Part shown: piece after piece, positions 45,096-57,224 of the stretch
Numbering within the stretch: position 1 is the first letter of the stretch
Layout of the letters: each line of letters begins with the position of its first letter
Source: Malus domestica
Lineage: Eukaryota; Streptophyta; Magnoliopsida; Rosales; Rosaceae
Assembly (NCBI RefSeq): GCF_042453785.1
Contig: NC_091668.1
Span: 999,501 to 1,063,500, forward strand
Length of the DNA stretch: 64,000 nt
Direction: 5' to 3'
Translations under genes and position numbers: made by a program
Notes under the pieces: model-generated
What the model was told of the DNA's origin: nothing
Seen by the model: the letters and a program-made list of their open reading frames with translations, nothing else
Database searches by the model: none

Positions 45096-45311
45096 TTTCA
45101 AAAAAAAATTATTATAAAAATTATTGAAAATGTGACTTTACTCCTATCAAATTCAATTTTTTTTTTTTACATAAACTCCACAATAATATATTTTTCTAAT
45201 AAAAACCCAAAATAATTTTTTTTACATATATATCATTCAATTTCTTAAGTGTTATAAGTAAAAAATAAATAAATTAAAATCTACTTAGTAAATATATATA
45301 CCATTGAACTT

Positions 45312-48300
45312 GATGGGAAACGCATTGTATGAAACTAGTTTCAAAGATCCAACCGTCAAACTTGTTTGTATAAGTTTAGAGATCGCATACACCAAAAATC
45401 GTAAAAAACAAACATGCACATATCAAGTAACGGGATAAAACTTTTCAACGGTTATAAACAAAAAACCACGATTTAACGGTAGTTTTAACTCCGATTTTGA
45501 TGATTTTTTACAGCTACACTCCTTAACCCTATATGAATACAATGAACAAATTCGATTGTCAATTTAAAATATTTACACTAGTGGATATCACAAAATCTTA
45601 TGTTATACTTAATGAAAGTATAAATAAACTCAAAGTATTAGTGAATCTATTGTTTTGATGGGATACGCACTGTACGAAACTAGTTCCAACGATCCAACCG
45701 TCAAACTTGTTTGTATATGCTTCGAGATCGCATACGCCAAAAATCCCAAAAAACAAACATTCAGAGATCAAGTAACGAGACAAAACTTTTCAACGGTTAT
45801 AAACAAAAAACCACGATTTAACGGTAGTTTTAACTCCGATTTTGATGATTTTTTACAGCTACACTCCTTAACCCTATATGAATACAATGAACAAATTCGA
45901 TTGTCAATTTAAAATATTTACACTAGTGGATATCACAAAATCTTCTGTTATACTTAATGAAAGTATAAATAAACTCAAAGTATTAGTGAATCTATTGTTT
46001 TGATGGGATACGCATTGTACGAAACTAGTTCCAACGATCCAACCGTCAAACTTTTTTGTATATGCTTCGAGATCGCATACGCCAAAAATCACAAAAAACA
46101 AACATTCAGAGATCAAGTAACGAGACAAAACTTTTCAACGGTTATAAACAAAAAACCACGATTTAACGGTAGTTTTAACTCCGATTTTGATGATTTTTTA
46201 CAGATACACTCCTTAACCCTATATGAATACAATGAACAAATTCGTTTGTCAATTTAAAATATTTATACTAGTGGATATCACAAAATCTTATGTTATACTT
46301 AATGAAAGTATAAATAAACTCAAAGTATTAGTGAATCTATTGTTTTGATGGGATACGCATTGTACGAAACTAGTTCCAACGATCCAACCGTCAAACTTGT
46401 TTGTATATGCTTCGAGATCGCATACGCCAAAAATCACAAAAAACAAACATTCAGAGATCAAGTAACGAGACAAAACTTTTCAACGGTTATAAACAAAAAA
46501 CCACGATTTAACGGTAGTTTTAACTCCGATTTTGAGGATTTTTTACAGATACACTCCTTAACCCTATATGAATACAATGAACAAATTCGATTGTCAATTT
46601 AAAATATTTATACTAGTGGATATCACAAAATCTTATGTTATACTTAATGAAAGTATAAATAAACTCAAAGTATTAGTGAATCTATTGTTTTGATGGGATA
46701 CGCATTGTACGAAACTAGTTCCAACGATCCAACCGTCAAACTTGTTTGTATATGCTTTGAGATCGCATACGCAAAAAATCACAAAAAACAAACATTCAGA
46801 GATCAAGTAACGAGACAAAACTTTTCAACGGTTATAAACAAAAAACCACGATTTAACGGTAGTTTTAACTCCGATTTTGATGATTTTTTACAGCTACACT
46901 CCTTAACCCTATATGAATACAATGAACAAATTCGATTGTCAATTTAAAATATTTACACTAGTGGATATCACAAAATCTTCTGTTATACTTAATGAAAGTA
47001 TAAATAAACTCAAAGTATTAGTGAATCTATTGTTTTGATGGGATACGCATTGTACGAAACTAGTTCCAACGATCCAACCGTCAAACTTTTTTGTATATGC
47101 TTCGAGATCGCATACGCCAAAAATCACAAAAAACAAACATTCAGAGATCAAGTAACGAGACAAAACTTTTCAACGGTTATAAACAAAAAACCACGATTTA
47201 ACGGTAGTTTTAACTCCGATTTTGATGATTTTTTACAGATACACTCCTTAACCCTATATGAATACAATGAACAAATTCGTTTGTCAATTTAAAATATTTA
47301 TACTAGTGGATATCACAAAATCTTATGTTATACTTAATGAAAGTATAAATAAACTCAAAGTATTAGTGAAAATATTGTTTTGATGGGATACGCATTGTAC
47401 GAAACTAGTTCCAACGATCCAACCGTCAAACTTGTTTGTATATGCTTTGAGATCGCATACGCAAAAAATCACAAAAAACAAACATTCAGAGATCAAGTAA
47501 CGAGACAAAACTTTTCAACGGTTATAAACAAAAAACCACGATTTAACGGTAGTTTTAACTCCGATTTTGATGATTTTTTACAGCTACACTCCTTAACCCT
47601 ATATGAATACAATGAACAAATTCGATTGTCAATTTAAAATATTTACACTAGTGGATATCACAAAATCTTATGTTATACTTAATGAAAGTATAAATAAACT
47701 CAAAGTATTAGTGAATCTATTGTTTTGATGGGATACGCATTGTACGAAACTAGTTCCAACGATCCAACCGTCAAACTTGTTTGTATATGCTTCGAGATCG
47801 CATACCCAAAAATCACAAAAAACAAACATTCAGAGATCAAGTAACGAGACAAAACTTTTCAACGGTTATAAACAAAAAACCACGATTTAACGGTAGTTTT
47901 AACTCCGATTTTGATGATTTTTTACAGCTACACTCCTTAACCCTATATGAATACAATGAACAAATTCGATTGTCAATTTAAAATATTTACACTAGTGGAT
48001 ATCACAAAATCTTATGTTATACTTAATGAAAGTATAAATAAACTTAAAGTATTAGTGAATCTATTGTTTTGATGGGATACGCATTGTACGAAACTAGTTC
48101 CAACGATCCAACCGTCAAACTTGTTTGTATATGCTTCGAGATCGCATACGCAAAAAATCACAAAAAACAAACATTCAGAGATCAAGTAACGAGACAAAAC
48201 GTTTCAACGGTTATAAACAAAAAACCACGATTTAACGGTAGTTTTAACTCCGATTTTGATGATTTTTTACAGATACACTCCTTAACCCTATATGAATACA

Positions 48301-49735
48301 ATGAACAAATTCGATTGTCAATTTAAAATATTTACACTAGTGGATATCACAAAATCTTATGTTATACTTAATGAAAGTATAAATAAACTTAAAAGTATTA
48401 GTGAATCTATTGTTTTGATGGGATACGCATTGTACGAAACTAGTTCCAACGATCCAACCGTCAAACTTGTTTGTATATGCTTCGAGATCGCATACGCCAA
48501 AAATCACAAAAAACAAACATTCAGAGATCAAGTAACGAGACAAAACTTTTCAACGGTTATAAACAAAAAACCACGATTTAACGGTAGTTTTAACTCCGAT
48601 TTTGATGATTTTTTTCAGATACACTCCTTAACCCTATATGAATACAATGAACAAATTCGATTGTCAATTTAAAATATTTATACTAGTGGATATCACAAAA
48701 TCTTATGTTATACTTAATGAAAGTATAAATAAACTCAAAGTATTAGTGAATCTATTGTTTTGATGGGATACGCATTGTACGAAACTAGTTCCAACGATCC
48801 AACCGTCAAACTTGTTTGTATATGCTTCGAGATCGCATACGCCAAAAATCACAAAAAACAAACATTCAGAGATCAAGTAACGAGACAAAACTTTTCAACG
48901 GTTATAAACAAAAACCACGATTTAACGGTAGTTTTAACTCCGATCTTGATGATTTTTTACAGCTACACTCCTTAACCCTATATGAATACAATGAACAAAT
49001 TCGATTGTCAATTTAAAATATTTACACTAGTGGATATCACAAAATCTTATGTTATACTTAATGAAAGTATAAATAAACTCAAAGTGTTAGTGAATCTATT
49101 GTTTTCATGGGATACGCATTGTACGAAATTAGTTCCAACGATCCAACCGTCAAACTTGTTTGTATATGCTTCGAGATCGCATACGCCAAAAATCACAAAA
49201 AAAAAAACATTCAGATATCAAATAACGGGACAAACCTTTTCAACGACGATAAACGAAAAATCACGTTTGAACGGTTATTTTAACTCCGATTTTGATGATT
49301 TTTTACAGCTACACTCCTTAACCATATATGAATACAATGAACTAATTTGATCGTCAATTTAAAATATTTACACTAGTGGATATCACAAAATTTTATGTTA
49401 TACTTAATGAAAGAATAAATAAACTCAAAGTATTAGTGAATATATTGTTTTGATGGGATACGTATTGTACGAAACTAGTTTAAACGATCCAACCGCCAAA
49501 CTTGTTTGTATATGCTTTGAGATCACATACACCAAAAATCGCAAAAAACAAACATTCAAATATCAACTAACGGGACAAACCTTTTAGACGGAGATAAACA
49601 AAAAATCATGATTTAACGGTTATTTTAACTCCTATTTTGATGATTTTTTTACAGCTACACTCTTTAACCCTATATGAGTACCATGAACTAATTCGATCGT
49701 CAATGTAAAACATTTACACAAGTGGATACCACAAA
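45312..49735. repeat. 345-bp satellite, about 13 tandem copies inside the CACTA element
   Basis: GATGGGATACGCATTGTACG recurs every 345 bp at about 45657, 46002, 46347, 46692, 47037, 47382, 47727, 48071, 48417, 48762. Diverged copies start at 45312, 49107 and 49452. Central copies are nearly identical while the outer ones differ at many sites. Each unit carries the same 85-codon open frame, which ends within the unit. The regular repetition of that frame reflects the repeat and not genes. Units also contain ACACTAGTGGATATC, including the CACTAG of the transposon end. Shared variants three units apart (the 46002 and 47037 copies) show multi-unit duplication. Confidence 0.95.
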
Positions 49736-49799
49736 AGAAAAATGCAATGCAAGAACACCAAAAGAAAAGCAAAAGGGCAAAAAAAAAAAAAAAAAAAAA

Positions 49800-50066
49800 C
49801 TTTGCGCGACGTAGGTACCCTTGCGTCGCGCAAAGTTGGGAAAAAAGTTTGGTTTGGCGCCAAAATCTTGCGCGACGCAGACAACGTCGCGCAAACATGC
49901 TTTGCGCGACGAAGGTACATCTACGTCGCGCAAAACAGCTTTGCGCGACGCCAGCCTGCGTCGCTCAAAGTGTCGTCGCGCAAAGAATGTTTGCGCGACG
50001 TTTTCTGTTTTGCGTCGCGCAAATATATTTTGCGCGACGAATTTTTCTGCGTCGCGCAAACATGTT
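49800..50066. repeat. Right subterminal array of TTTGCGCGACG motifs
   Basis: About a dozen direct and inverted copies occur in 265 bp, preceded by an A-run at about 49778-49798. The array mirrors the left one. Confidence 0.85.
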
Positions 50067-50081
50067 TTTGTACTAGTGGCG

Positions 50082-51445
50082 GAAAACTCGTTTTTAAACC
50101 CTAGCTCTCAACTTAGATAGCTTGTTAAAGCATGATTTTAAAATATAAAAGTACACCCTAGATGGCAACTCAGATCGCGAAAGCTTGTGTTTAAAGTTAT
50201 TACTGTTTAATCTCGAAAGCAAAGGGTAAAGTACAACTGAGGGAAAGAAAGCATTATACCCATGTAGCCCTGAGGGAAATAAATTCATAGGCAATAATAT
50301 AATAATCCACAAGATTATTTTTTTTTTACTTTTTTCCCTTACCCCCATGTAACCATAGTTTTATACGTATACAAAAATTATTATCCTCTTTACTTTAGTA
50401 TTTTCATGCCTTAAGATGCAGCTCTACAATCCAACCATTCATTCATTTATTGAACGTAATACGTAACATTGAACTAAATTATTGTTAGCCCATTATGAGG
50501 CTAGCACACCTCCTCCCCCGTAGTATAGATAATATCGTTTGTTCAAAAAACAATTGATGGAATTTGGCATACTGGGTAGGGACTCCTCTTTCGGTTTGAA
50601 TTGCTTGAAAAATTAGATTATCTAAACTTAGTAAGTACATTTGCGTCTAAAAACGCAAGACATAATATTTAAGTAATGCTTGTATATCTTTCTTCATTTG
50701 ATATTAATTTTTAATGATATTTGGTGTAGAAATTGACTTTTTCATGTATTTAGCAATTTTTTTTTATACATGTCAATGTACGTACAAAAGGTTGGGGGTC
50801 AGAGAACTCTAGGGCCGGCCCTGCATTATGTGTGTGTGTGTGTGTGTGTGTGTGTTTCATGTGGATCATGATATATTAGTGCTATCTCTTTTCATATAGC
50901 TTATGGGATGGATATATACAAACGTATGATCTCCAGTCTCCACAGAAAATACATTGTTTTGAACCCCTTGATTTTCCGTTTGACCACAGAAAAATAGAAC
51001 TTATAAACGCTTTTGCTTTCTGAAATATAAATATTATTATGTTTGATTAAGAAAAAAGAAAGAAAGGCACACAAATATGAATATATCTTCTGCGGAAATA
51101 CACTAGTCTCTTGTAATCCAACTAATAGAGGTTTCCCACAAACACATCTAATCTGGTTCGTAGCCTAGTGTTTTGTTGCATGTATTAAAACATATATCTA
51201 AATTCCTTTCGAATTAATTAAAATGTGTAAGAGGGTCCTTGGTTCTCCAATCAAACCCATTAAAAACTTCCCTTTGTTTATATGTACCGAACTGAAAATT
51301 ATTATTTGATTAAACGAGTGAAGTTTGATTTGATTTGATTTTATATTTTTTTACTCTATATTTTTTTTTTCCATAAAGTGGGGTTTTGTCCTTGACTAAC
51401 AAACTGGTTGAAAAACTCTGATCGATCTTGGTGTGAGAATTAGAA

Positions 51446-51489
<44 letters not shown>

Positions 51490-52984
51490 AGAAAGGATGA
51501 CTCGTTCATAATAAATGATATAATAGAAATATAGTTAGAGGGGTATTATTATAATTAGGTTATATAGCTATATAAGGGATTGTGTAACTATTATTTTCTT
51601 AAGTTCATTTGTATACATTTTCTCTAATCAATCAATACAATCTCTTTTGTTCTTCTCTACCAATTCTTTCTCTTCCTCTGTACCAATCTTCACCTTTTGC
51701 AATATAGTTAATAGTTCATGCATGTATTTGGAATCTGCTTTTGGATATCTATGAACTTTTTGAGTCTAATATGTTTCCTAGACTTGTGTGACTAAGTAAC
51801 ATCTAATAGCCGAATTGTGCGACTACGTAAACGTGCGAGACTATACGTGGCAATGAAAATCATATATACATTAAAGATGACATCTAACTTGCTTTATGTT
51901 GCAGTCCCATGTTGAATATATTTAATACATTTTCGAAAGTATATAACATTTTTTTTTTAAGTTTAAAAAGCATAAAAAAGTTTGGAGTTTCACAAGATAT
52001 TTTACATGTACATGCAACCGTTGATACTAAAAACTATCAAGCTCACGTGGCACGTAAGTCGAGTAACTAATGAGTTAACTATGTCATTTAGTTATGTGCG
52101 GGGCGTGCCAACTCGATAGCCGAGCTCAACCGGGAAGTAAAATATGATGATGTCGCGTTGAGCGCGCTGGCCGAGGAAGGAACACGTCTCGGCCTTTGGG
52201 TTCTGGAGCCTGTAGACAAGGCTGCTAGTTCTGCGAAGTTCAATATCAAATTCAGCTTTCAATGTGCCGAACGTAGTAACATGGTAACACCTCACTTCAC
52301 CGAGAAGGCTGATGAGATGACATCTACCAACAAGGACTCGAAAATCTGTATCGACTGAGACTTGGATAAATAACTAGTTGATCTTGAAGCAGTGCTGTTT
52401 ATCCAAATTGAAGATGTCGCCTGTTGCCTTTACAGTGTTGTTTATCCAAACTAAAGATGTATTGACGGAAAAAGAAAATAAAAATCTCAAAGTGTTGGAG
52501 AGGTTTGCACAGGGCAATTTGTCTGTTGAATTTGAAGGGCTTTTTTAGTCGTCTGCCACTTGGTATTTATAGAGACCTGCATGCCCAAGGTGTGAAAGCC
52601 AATCCCAATTGCACTGTGACTCTGAGTCTTTATTTGTTGATGCTGACCACACACTTATCCCATGCATAATCACAATAATAAATGAAGCTCTGAAAATTTT
52701 ATCTTATATGCACATAAGTCCATGCCATATCACATCAATCAAAGCTTGATCCCATCTTTTCCATCCTGACCTTCCAATACAATCTTTTTCAAAGATTCAA
52801 TCCTAATTGCATCATCACCATCGTTCAAAATCCACGTGTCCCTTTGTAGCAACCTAATGCAGTCCCACTTTATCTCCACATCTTGTATGCAATCCCACCT
52901 TTTCCTGGATGTGATAATGCATGCAACTTCATTAATCCCATTTAATTAAAATACTTGGTATCCTACCAAGATACTCAATGGCTA
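50082..52984. other. Intergenic with LTR-like remnants
   Basis: (TG)n at about 50828-50853 and (CT)n at about 51450-51484. Sequence at 51490-51670 (AATCAATACAATCTCTTTTG near its end) resembles a Copia LTR end. Sequence at 52090-52640, with CCGAGGAAGGAACACGTCTC and a TATTTATAGAGACC TATA-like box, resembles part of a Gypsy-type LTR. No reverse transcriptase, integrase or cellular gene is visible. Confidence 0.35.
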
Positions 52985-53681
52985 TGTTAGGACTCAAGCC
53001 AAAGGGAAGAGTCCAACCCAAAAGACTAGCCTGATAGGTGGGAGGACCCAACCCAAAAGACTAGCCTGATAAGTGGGAGGACCCCTTGTACTTAAGTACC
53101 ATTACACAATTTCTTGTGTAGCCAATGTGGGATCATAACATTACACCACCCTTCGGAAGCCGAAGCCCACGACGACCCTTACTCTGGTGGCTTTCACTCT
53201 TAACGGCGGCACTTTTTGTGCCACCCTATTAAGGTAGCCCTTTCCAGGTTGCCCCCTCCGTAGCATCGGGAACCTAGGCTCTGATACCAATGTTTGGACT
53301 CAAGCCTAAGGGAAGAGCCAAACCCAAAATATTAGCCTGATAGGTAGAAGAACCCCTTGTACTTAAGTATCACTACATAATTGCTTGTGTGGCCGATGTG
53401 GGATCGTAACATTGCCCACCCCTTCAAAAGCCGACACCCACAACGGCCCTTACTCTGGTGCCTTTCACTCTTAACGGCGGCGCCCTCTAGTCATCCTGTT
53501 AAGGTAGCCTTTTCCAGGTCATCCCCTCTGCAGCGTCGGTTCGTCTGGCTCTGATACCAATGTTAGAACTCAAGCCCAAGGGAAGAGCTCAACCTAAAAG
53601 ACTAGCCTTATAAGTGGGAGGACCCCAAGGACTTAAGTATCACTACACAATTGCTTGTGTAGCCAATGTGGGATCTTAACA
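52985..53681 (-). mobile_element. TRIM array with three LTRs and two internal regions
   Basis: Similar LTRs lie at 52985-53140, 53291-53411 and 53561-53681. Each runs from TGTT and ACTCAAGCC to AATGTGGGATC and TAACA. Between them are two related 150-bp internal segments (CTTACTCTGGTG, TCTTAACGGCGGC). Each internal segment ends in GGCTCTGATACCAA, the inverse of an initiator tRNA-Met primer-binding site, so the element reads on the minus strand. The first LTR has an internal 35-bp tandem duplication (CCCAAAAGACTAGCCTGATA). LTR–internal–LTR–internal–LTR indicates unequal recombination. No flanking target duplication is evident. Confidence 0.8.
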
Positions 53682-54093
53682 TTATGATCTGTAATTAGTG
53701 ATTAGCTTAATCACTATTAAGGGTTTAGGATTATTAGGCTTATTCTTGTTTTAGTGGAGTTTGTTATAATTGACCAACTGGCATGATGAGTTGTAACTTG
53801 TATAAGAGCACTAGCTCTCAGTATTGTAATAAGATAACAGGCTATAATACTTCCATATTTGCACATGCTATTTGAACTCCTCCATGCTTGAATTATTGGA
53901 AGATAATCTCCCAATACAACTTAAAAACTCCAATACGAGAATCCCGAACAGACCAGTGGAAGAAGAAAAGTCCTTGATTTCAATCTGCACTTTGGGTACA
54001 AAGTTGATCACATTCCAACGTCTAGAATTCTTCATAATCATCCGACAATCTCGATTGTTTGGGCTAAAAATGTAAAATCGGGTCCAAACAGTG
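53682..54093. other. Unassigned stretch, possibly LTR-derived
   Basis: TATAAGAGCACTAGCTCTCAG followed by ATTGTAATAAGATAACAGGC has the look of an LTR R/U5 region. The frame at 53872-54075 is short and has no domain. Not assigned further. Confidence 0.3.
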
Positions 54094-54445
54094 ACAAAAT
54101 GTTACTGTCCATTTGTAATGAGTTTTAAATTTTATTGAGCCTCATTAGTGTGTAATGGATTTTTTTTTTAATTTTATTAAAAAATAAATAGAAAAATTAC
54201 CAGTAAGGTCTGACAACGATTGCCAATTTTATTTTTATTTTAAAAAAAATCATTACGGTTTCGTCACGCCCTAAGTTTCTTAAAGTTTATGTTGAATTTC
54301 GAAGATTTTTCAAACGTTGATAATCGTTGTCGGGCCTTATTAGTATTTCCTATTTATCTTTTAAAATAAATAAAAATTATCCATTAAACACAAATGAGGC
54401 TCGATAAAATTTAAGACTCCTTCCAAGAGGCCAGTAACATTTTGT
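54094..54445. mobile_element. MITE with ACAAAATGTTACTG inverted ends
   Basis: Arms of about 70 bp (ACAAAATGTTACTGTCC ... GAGCCTCATTAGTGT) match the inverse of the right end. The centre also holds inverted segments (ACAACGATTGCC versus GATAATCGTTGTC). No coding capacity. Confidence 0.7.
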
Positions 54446-55139
54446 TTCATGTACATGAAAAAGATTCGGAATGTCCAAAATTAAATTTAGGAATCATGTG
54501 GTGTAGCTAGAATGACTTAAATTTTGACTTATAATGAATCTTGTAAAATTCTCGAAAGTGAATGGAAATCGTGTGCTATAACTCATAGGTTTTATGGAAA
54601 ATTAAATTTTTTTTAGTTTTATTTATATATTTGCATGAGAACAAAAGAAATGTTGCAAGACCTCTAGATGTGATCCTATCGTTTATTATTTATAAGCACT
54701 TTTAGATTTTTTACACATAAAAATGTGAATAAATTTAAAACTAAAAGTGCTGATACACACAAGTGCGCGGTGAGCGGGTATGGACCCATTTCACACGTGA
54801 TACAGAGCATAAGAAAAGTACAATGAGGTAAGATAATAATTATACCATCATAAGGAGCCACCTGAACTGGGAGTGCCACAAGTCCTCGTCGATACGGAAC
54901 TTTGCTACTAGAACCTGGAGGGGTGCAAAATAGAAAGTGTGAGTGGGCAAACAAAGATTTTTAAAATCATTTCAATTATCAAATGTAGTAACCCCTCGCT
55001 GTAAAACCTGTATAGTCTCCAAAAAATTATACTACGTAGAAGCATGAAATCAAATGTATACTAACGGTAAATCCAGAAGTATACCACTACCCAACATCTC
55101 ATTAGCAATATAAATAATCATGTGCTTAATAACTCATAC

Positions 55140-55690
55140 TAGCACACAAGTCGGAATCACCTAGGGTGACCTGTACGATTGCACCCATATCTCATCAACC
55201 AATGCTAGCACATAAGTCGGAGTCACCTATAGTGATTTGTACAACTCATCCATATCTCATCAATCAATGCTAGCACATAAGTCGTAGTCACCTATATAGC
55301 TCATCTACCAATTCCTGCACACGAGTCGGAACCACTTAAAGTGGTCTGTACGACAAGCTAGGTGTAAATAAATACGCTCAAGTGTTATGATCACGTGAAA
55401 GCTGTGCGAAGTATCGCAAGTCACCTACGAGTCAGAACCATCTAATGTGGTCTGTACGACAAGCTGGCACCTACCTTGGATCCAAGGTGAGCGTGTGGTG
55501 CAGGAGGTGAACGATCACATGAAGGCTAGGCTCTGGCCACGGGCGGAACACTAACACTGGGGTGTTGGATAATGAGCTATAACTGCATCTATTATAACAT
55601 GTACAACTCATGGACAACCTGTATGACAATGTCGGAGTTGCCTATCATTGCAACATGTACGACAATGTCGCAGTTGCCTAAAACACACAT
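55140..55690. repeat. Irregular direct repeats around AGTCGGAGTCACCTA
   Basis: GCACACAAGTCGGAATCACCT, GCACATAAGTCGGAGTCACCT, GCACATAAGTCGTAGTCACCT and GCACACGAGTCGGAACCACTT recur, followed by CTGTACGAC. Related GTACGACAATGTCG copies follow to 55680. Function unknown. Confidence 0.7.
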
Positions 55691-55870
55691 GTAGTCATGC
55701 CATAACTTCATCATTTCAACTAATATCATAAACTCACCTGAACTTACCTGAGTCTCCTGCATTCACCTTTGCACTTCAAAGCGTTCACAATAATTATGTG
55801 CAAGTAATATACATATGGATATACTATGATGCAATATAATACTCAACCATGTCATAGCATTTTCAATTAT

Positions 55871-55911
<41 letters not shown>

Positions 55912-55929
55912 GGCATAAAATGCATAAGT

Positions 55930-57224
55930 TGTAACACCCTACTCCCGAACTATTTATTTTCGGGAATAATTATCGACGATAAGTCCAATTAGACACTAGT
56001 TTAATTAACTATCATTACTTACGTTTTCTTACTTCAATTTCTTGATTCTTCACACATTGATTTATGAACTACATTTAACCATCAAATCATAAGGTTAAAT
56101 CTCACATTTTCCACCAATCTCCTTCACATTGCTCAATTCCCCAAACAAGGTTATTGTCTCAATTATTTAGTCTCATTTATTGTATGGTTGCATCTAACGT
56201 CTTGTTAGACTGCCTATGTACCCTAAACAGGGATCAAGCCATTCGTAGTTCACACTAGTACTTCAAAGCACTCACAGTAATTATATGTAGGTAATATGCA
56301 TAAATCAATTTTAAAACGTTTGTGGAATTATCAATCATATATATATATATATATATAATATACACAATAGAAGGGAAAAGACCCACTCACTTGAGGTTCG
56401 CGCTACAACTCCCTAGCACGAATCTCGAGACGTCACGAACCAATGTCGCATGTGGCCAAGTCCAATTTGGCCGAGAAAAGCCCCAAATTCGCTCAAACTC
56501 GCCAGAAACCCTAAGATGGGTGTTCTTCGATTCGACTTCCTCAATGTTCCAATGCCCCTACAACTGATTGGGTCTTGTTCCTAGGTCCAGGTGGAGTTGA
56601 TTAAGGGTGATAGTGAATGGTGATACTCAATGGAATGACGAAACGCCAACGAGAACCCTCGGGTTCTCCGGTGGAGTTCTACCCGAAATAGGCCTTAAAA
56701 CCTTTGATTTTTTTTGGCATAAATGGTAGATGGAAGGTGGTGCAAGAAGTTACAAGTGAAGGATGGATGAAACTCGCCTGAAAAAATGGTGGAATTGGCC
56801 GGCATTCATCTGGGTCGAAACCGGGTTGGTGGTGCACGGGTTGACAAAGGAAATTAAATAATTTAACCTTTTCTAGCTTCTCTCCCCCTTCCTAAGGTCC
56901 TTTTCCTCCCTCTAAAAATCTAATTGGTCCCCTTCATTTTAACTAATTTAACCTTTAACCCACATGTGGAAATTAAATAATTCCCACAATCTATAGTTTT
57001 ACAACTTCAAACGTCCGTAACTATACCGATATAATCCAGACTCGCAAACGGCTTTCGCCTATGTGTTCGTACCAACGATTACTACACAAATGCGCTAAGT
57101 GAATAAGTCATATGTTTCTCTACATGTTGGTCAATGAAAGTCAAAACCTTCACCTCTAGGGCATTTTCGTAAATTCATTCTTTTAAAATTTATAAAATCG
57201 TAGAACTAGGGATGGGTTGTCACA
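55930..57224. mobile_element. Possible solo or partial LTR
   Basis: Begins TGTAACACCCTACTCCC and ends GGATGGGTTGTCACA, so the ends are TG...CA with inverted TGTAACACCC/GGGTTGTCACA. About 1.3 kb. No matching 5-bp target duplication was seen, and no polymerase genes are nearby. An (AT)n tract precedes it at about 55876-55907. Confidence 0.4.

Larger units (their letters stand above)
42382..50078. mobile_element. Non-autonomous CACTA (En/Spm) transposon carrying gene fragments and a satellite array
   Basis: The left end is CACTAGTAAAAAAAAACA and the right end is the inverse of CACTAGTACAAAAACATG. Both continue into TTTGCGCGACGCAG. A 3-bp GCG target duplication flanks the element (42379-42381 and 50079-50081), as expected for CACTA elements. 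Subterminal zones (42400-42710 and 49800-50065) are packed with direct and inverted copies of TTTGCGCGACG, the kind of array bound by CACTA DNA-binding proteins. The 7.7-kb body has no intact transposase. It holds an En/Spm-like C-terminal coding remnant, GCN1-like exon pieces and a 345-bp tandem satellite, all listed separately. Confidence 0.9.

Noticed and set aside
45655-49016. Series of 85-residue open frames (MMGYALYETSSNDP...) as a tandem gene family
   Set aside because: They are the same frame of the 345-bp satellite unit, recur with exact 345-bp spacing, have a minus-strand counterpart of equal regularity, and encode no recognisable domain. Conservation is explained by array homogenisation.
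45312-49735. CRISPR-like array
   Set aside because: Units are 345 bp, contiguous and lack unique spacers; the genome is eukaryotic.
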